9,263 bases of DNA, from contig JALXCH010000023.1 in the NCBI GenBank assembly GCA_026991005.1, positions 1-9,263 on the forward strand, read 5' to 3'. The notes beneath the pieces were generated by a model. It saw only the letters and a program-made list of their open reading frames with translations, was not told where the DNA came from and did not search any database. Of the stretch, positions 6,528 to 9,263 are shown in pieces. A program made the translations under genes and the position numbers. The DNA is from Calditrichia bacterium. GTDB lineage: Bacteria; Calditrichota; Calditrichia; RBG-13-44-9. The first letter of the stretch is position 1, and each line of letters starts with the position of its first letter.

Positions 6528-7481
6528 ATGAAATATATCATTTCCTTTCTAATAATCAGTGTGTGGTTCATGCAACTGCCGCTGCTGGCTCAAAACGCAG
6601 GAAAAACAGGATTTGAATTTTTACGGAACCAGTATAGCCCCCGGGGAGCCGCTATGGCCGGAAACCTGTATGCAGTGAAAAACGATTTGCATGCCATTTT
6701 TTACAATCCCGCCGCACTTTCCGGTAGCACTCAGCATCAGTGGACGGTGAACTACGTGGATCATTTACTGGATTTTCAGGGGGGATTTTTAGGTTATGCC
6801 CAGCCGGTATCCCGGGTGGGGGTGGTTAATGCCAGCCTGATTTACTTTAACTACGGGGAATTTCAGGAAACAGACGAGTTTGGAACGGAAACAGGCCGTT
6901 CCTTTGGTGCTTCGGAATTCGCTTTCTCCCTGGGCATCAGCAATACGCTGGGGAGCGGTTTCGATTACGGCTTGTCCCTTCGCTACATTTATTCCTCGCT
7001 GGACACTTACAATGCTTCCGCCGTTTCGCTGGATGCAGGTTTAATCTACACACCGGGATTTATTCAGGATCTTACCTTTGGCATTTCGTTACTGAATCTC
7101 GGTACCACCCTCGACAATTACTCCTCTGTCAAAGAAAAACTGCCGGTCATCTTAAACATTGGTTTTGCGAAACGTCTGGCACACCTACCACTTCTGCTCA
7201 CCGGAAGTCTGGTGGATGTTGCCGCCACGGGCGATTCGTTTACCGACCGAATGAAACGTTTCTCCCTTGGCGGGGAATTCGATATCAGCCAGATGCTTAA
7301 ATTTCGGTTGGGATACGAAAACGAAGTAAACCGCAGTGTAAAACCGCTGGGGAAAACGGTGCTGGGTGGTTTCTCGCTGGGGTTAGGCATCCATTGGCGA
7401 CAATTCCGTCTGGATTACGCTTACACCAACTATGGGGATCTGGGAAATCAGAACCGCATTGGCATTACGGGGCATTTTTAG
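6528..7481 (+). CDS. PorV/PorQ-family outer-membrane beta-barrel protein
   Basis: From ATG 6528 the protein has 317 residues (321 from the alternative ATG at 6516). Residues 1-21 form a signal peptide, with probable cleavage after LLA and Gln22 as first mature residue. The conserved N-terminal block of the family follows: SPRGAAMAG (37-45), then a YNPAAL (59-64) loop, as in the 'R.aamGga...a...NPA.l' signature of PorV/PorQ proteins. The rest alternates short polar turns with amphipathic strands rich in Gly, Tyr and Phe, and it ends in a terminal Phe, as expected of a barrel of the outer membrane. PorV and PorQ work in the type IX secretion system of Bacteroidetes, but family members are widespread in FCB bacteria lacking a clear T9SS partner, and a transport role like that of FadL is another option. 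No other secretion gene is in the window. Function beyond an outer-membrane barrel is inferred. Confidence 0.8.
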   Translation: MKYIISFLIISVWFMQLPLLAQNAGKTGFEFLRNQYSPRGAAMAGNLYAVKNDLHAIFYNPAALSGSTQHQWTVNYVDHLLDFQGGFLGYAQPVSRVGVVNASLIYFNYGEFQETDEFGTETGRSFGASEFAFSLGISNTLGSGFDYGLSLRYIYSSLDTYNASAVSLDAGLIYTPGFIQDLTFGISLLNLGTTLDNYSSVKEKLPVILNIGFAKRLAHLPLLLTGSLVDVAATGDSFTDRMKRFSLGGEFDISQMLKFRLGYENEVNRSVKPLGKTVLGGFSLGLGIHWRQFRLDYAYTNYGDLGNQNRIGITGHF

Positions 7482-7568
7482 ACAGAGCAGGTAGGTCCCT
7501 TTATATTGTACCAATTCTAAAAAATCTGGTAATTCTTCACTCTTCAAAACGCAAAGTCAGTATTTGGA

Positions 7569-7591
7569 AGGATGCTGGGCAATAGCATCCT
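7569..7591 (+). repeat. Hairpin A downstream of the PorV-like gene
   Basis: AGGATGCT (7569-7576) pairs with AGCATCCT (7584-7591) around a 7-nt loop. It overlaps hairpin B by three bases (7589-7591), so both cannot form fully on the same strand at once. Confidence 0.55.
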
Positions 7592-7611
7592 ATCGCTTCG
7601 CGATGGGTTTT
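7589..7611 (+). terminator. Hairpin B with short T run, possible terminator of the PorV-like gene
   Basis: CCTATCGC (7589-7596) pairs with GCGATGGG (7600-7607), including one T-G wobble, around a TTC loop. Four Ts follow at 7608-7611. It lies about 107 bp after the stop codon. The T run is short, so it may equally be one of the REP-like palindromes of this spacer. Confidence 0.35.
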
Positions 7612-7632
7612 GGTACATCCTGCACCTAAATC

Positions 7633-7657
7633 TGTCCCGGTAAGGGCAATATGCTTA
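7633..7657. repeat. Degenerate GTCCC/GGGAC palindrome, copy 1
   Basis: GTCCC, a 5-nt loop and GGGC, followed by AATATGCTTAT. The arms are imperfect, but the loop and the right flank (ATGCTT) match the better copy at 7753-7772. Confidence 0.45.
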
Positions 7658-7752
7658 TGCGCTCATCCGGAGGATCCTGTGGACGAGCGGGCAGCATTTT
7701 CGAATAGACCATAAATTCATTGATAGGTAACAAATGCTAATACCAACAAATT

Positions 7753-7772
7753 ACCGTCCCGCAAGGGACGGT
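7753..7772. repeat. GTCCC/GGGAC palindrome with GCAA loop, copy 2
   Basis: ACCGTCCC (7753-7760) and GGGACGGT (7765-7772) form a perfect 8-bp stem closed by a GCAA tetraloop of the GNRA type, followed by ATGCTTTTAG. It looks like a REP-type intergenic palindrome; other copies are at 7633 and 7829. Confidence 0.65.
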
Positions 7773-7782
7773 ATGCTTTTAG

Positions 7783-7803
7783 CCCACAAATTCGATTTGT
7801 GGG
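7783..7803. repeat. Perfect 9-bp palindrome between two GTCCC copies
   Basis: CCCACAAAT (7783-7791) and ATTTGTGGG (7795-7803) pair perfectly around a TCG loop. The palindrome begins 10 bp after copy 2 and ends 25 bp before copy 3, suggesting one composite element of paired hairpins. Confidence 0.6.
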
Positions 7804-7828
7804 AATAGAATTCCCCCCATATTAGCTC

Positions 7829-7842
7829 GTCCCGAAAGGGAC
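7829..7842. repeat. GTCCC/GGGAC palindrome with GAAA loop, copy 3
   Basis: GTCCC (7829-7833) and GGGAC (7838-7842) close a GAAA tetraloop, followed by AGAATG. The arms and GNRA loop match copy 2; the outer pairs are lost. Confidence 0.6.
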
Positions 7843-8114
7843 AGAATGAAATTTATTGCATCCAATTTTTCACGTATCTCAAAAAATCCGTTATCAGTCG
7901 TCCATTCTCAACCATGTTTTTATTTTCTTTTCCTTTTTCTATCTAAAAGGAATCCTCCGGAGCAGTCTTTACGGGGTTTCGGAGAGTCCTTTGCACTTTC
8001 GGATATTTGAAAATATGGGGCTATTCGCAGTGAACTAGAAGAGCTCTATCTGCAGGATTCTGCCCATTACGGGCTTTAGGTAAAAACAGTCCTTTGAACT
8101 TGCTTATGCGCGTA

Positions 8115-8146
8115 ATAACTCCGGAGTGTTGCGCTCCAACAGTTAT
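8115..8146. repeat. Nested palindrome ATAACT...AGTTAT
   Basis: The outer arms ATAACT (8115-8120) and AGTTAT (8141-8146) enclose inner arms GGAG (8123-8126) and CTCC (8134-8137) with a TGTTGCG loop, giving a stacked stem with a small internal loop. It follows TGCTTATGCGC (8101-8111), an 11-mer also present at 7652-7662. Confidence 0.5.
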
Positions 8147-8245
8147 ACCAGTTCCTCGTTGCTCTGTTACCTCTGGAACGATTTAAGAAAAGTAGATATA
8201 ATTTCATCGGGAGCAAATCAATAAAAATAAGTAGGAGAAGGAATT

Positions 8246-8283
8246 AAAAAAGCAAACCCCGGCACGGGCAGTACCGGGGTTTT
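8246..8283 (-). terminator. Rho-independent terminator of the S46 peptidase gene
   Basis: AAACCCCGG (8254-8262) and CCGGGGTTT (8274-8282) form a 9-bp GC-rich stem with an 11-nt loop. Read on the - strand, the stem is followed by GC and six Ts (8251-8246), placing a strong terminator 34 bp after the peptidase stop codon. On the + strand only TTTT follows, so it may also stop weak read-through from the left. Confidence 0.85.
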
Positions 8284-8316
8284 GGATTTGTTGGGCCATG
8301 CAATAGCCAGATAACA

Positions 8317-9263
8317 TCACTTTACCACTTTCAGCTCCTTCAGCACATAATCTGCCTGGCTAAATTTTTCCAGAATAAACATCACATATCGGCTATCGAC
8401 ACTAATGGTTCGGGTCAAATCGATATTGTACTGATAATCGCTGGTCATTGCTTCGTAATTCCCATCGAATGCCACACCGATAAGTTCGCCCTTCCCATTG
8501 AGCACCGGACTCCCCGAATTTCCTCCGGTAATATCAGTGGTATGCAGAAAATCCACACACACATCATTTAGCTCGGCATCTTTCCAGAGGCCGTAATCTT
8601 TATTGTTGTACAGCTCCACCAGTTTCGGGGGAGCGTTAAACGGCGGAGTACCGGTATTTTTTTCAACCACACCCTTCAGGCTGGTTTTAGGCAGGTAAAG
8701 CACCGCATCGCGCGGGGAATATCCCCTGACATCCCCGTAAGTAAAACGGAGTGTGCGATTGGCATCGGGATAGAGCAAACCGCCTTTCCATTCAAAGATG
8801 GCTCGAATATATTGCGGACGCAATGCCAGAATAGCGCCGGTAAATTCCTTTCCTTTCGTTTCGATGGGCAACATCACTGCGGCGTATTTTTGGGCATACT
8901 CAATCAGGGGATCGTGCAGGGCCTCCAGTTCTTTCTTCGATTTCTGGAACAAAGGAATCACCGAAGCCAGATCTTTAAATTGGGAGTTTGCGTACAGATT
9001 ATCCACCCAGGCACAGATGGCACTTTCGGCATCAGTCCCGGTTTTCCCCTGAACAATTTCATCTACAAAATCCAAACGCTGCCCTGCGGGTAATTCCAGC
9101 GCTTTCTTTAAAAACACTTTCATGAGCGCTCGATCAACCCGGGGTACAAACATGTCGTTTCGGGTTTTCAACCGCTCGATGGTGCGCTCGATATTTTTCT
9201 GAGAATAGGCGGGATCGCGCTGGGATTCCTCTTTCTCCTTCTCGATAGCATAGCGATACGCCT
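8317..9263 (-). CDS. S46-family dipeptidyl-peptidase, C-terminal part (5' partial)
   Basis: The frame is open from the stop at 8317-8319 to the right window edge, showing about 315 residues of a protein that in this family is usually about 700 long. The signal peptide and the catalytic His and Asp would lie outside the window. The visible part has the helical domain of S46 enzymes (Glu/Lys-rich, with PRVDRALM) and the second half of the chymotrypsin-like fold with TGGNSGSPV. The catalytic serine is encoded at 8515-8517. Eighteen residues later comes a glycine in FDGN; at this position DPP7-type enzymes, which prefer hydrophobic P1 residues, have Gly and DPP11 (acidic P1) has Arg. A DPP7-like specificity is inferred. 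These enzymes remove dipeptides from oligopeptides in the periplasm and support growth on protein. A TTG at 9169-9171 is only an internal codon. The gene converges on the PorV-like gene and ends at a strong terminator. Confidence 0.93.
   Translation of the reverse strand, partial: AYRYAIEKEKEESQRDPAYSQKNIERTIERLKTRNDMFVPRVDRALMKVFLKKALELPAGQRLDFVDEIVQGKTGTDAESAICAWVDNLYANSQFKDLASVIPLFQKSKKELEALHDPLIEYAQKYAAVMLPIETKGKEFTGAILALRPQYIRAIFEWKGGLLYPDANRTLRFTYGDVRGYSPRDAVLYLPKTSLKGVVEKNTGTPPFNAPPKLVELYNNKDYGLWKDAELNDVCVDFLHTTDITGGNSGSPVLNGKGELIGVAFDGNYEAMTSDYQYNIDLTRTISVDSRYVMFILEKFSQADYVLKELKVVK

Larger units (their letters stand above)
7482..8316. other. Palindrome-rich non-coding region between convergent genes
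   Basis: This is 835 bp between the PorV-like stop codon and the S46 peptidase stop codon. No frame codes convincingly; a 60-codon frame at 7856-8038 has no ribosome site and a composition unlike the real genes. The region holds a dense set of short inverted repeats at 7569-7607, 7633-7657, 7753-7772, 7783-7803, 7829-7842, 8062-8074 and 8115-8146, listed separately where strong. A terminator at 8254-8279 closes it. No tRNA, transposase or CRISPR pattern was seen. Confidence 0.6.

Noticed and set aside
7507..7617. 8-bp inverted pair TGTACCAA (7507-7514) and TTGGTACA (7610-7617) as ends of a small mobile element
   Set aside because: The ends are short, there is no target duplication next to them, and the match is near what chance allows in such AT-rich DNA.
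7856..8038. 60-codon frame on the + strand in the palindrome-rich spacer
   Set aside because: There is no ribosome site, its composition is unlike neighbouring genes, and it lies among dispersed repeats.

Overview
The window looks like a chromosomal housekeeping and cell-envelope region of a Gram-negative bacterium of the FCB superphylum, most plausibly a Calditrichota (Caldithrix-like) or related lineage. The reasons are an outer-membrane PorV/PorQ-family barrel, an S46 dipeptidyl-peptidase, a Tat-exported murein amidase, moderate GC coding DNA with AT-rich spacers, and start sites of which several lack a strong Shine-Dalgarno sequence. The taxonomic call is an inference from gene content; no rRNA or tRNA gene is present.

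Left part (1-2540, + strand): the 3' end of a probable zinc-finger anti-sigma factor is followed by a candidate promoter and a two-gene unit. The unit comprises a membrane-anchored protein with two GAF domains and a degenerate GGDEF domain, and a 64-residue zinc-ribbon-like protein. It closes with a textbook intrinsic terminator at 2504-2538. Next, on the - strand, is a YfcE/MJ0936-type metallophosphoesterase (2764-3240) with its own candidate promoter. The spacer behind it (3241-3844) carries a decayed tandem repeat array.

Middle part (3845-7481, + strand): a Tat-signal N-acetylmuramoyl-L-alanine amidase, glutamate racemase (murI) and a PorV/PorQ-like outer-membrane protein. The first two concern peptidoglycan (cleavage of the stem peptide and supply of D-glutamate), and all three concern the envelope. 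Spacing of about 100 bp with no convincing terminators allows co-transcription but does not prove it.

Right part: an 835-bp non-coding stretch (7482-8316) is rich in short palindromes of several families (REP-like). It is followed by a strong terminator and the C-terminal part of a convergent S46 serine peptidase that runs off the right edge.

I did not find a phage, CRISPR array, transposase, defence island or other clearly new multi-gene system. The items most worth a second look are the GAF-GAF-degenerate GGDEF protein with its small zinc-ribbon partner, and the two repeat-rich spacers, which appear to share a sequence module.
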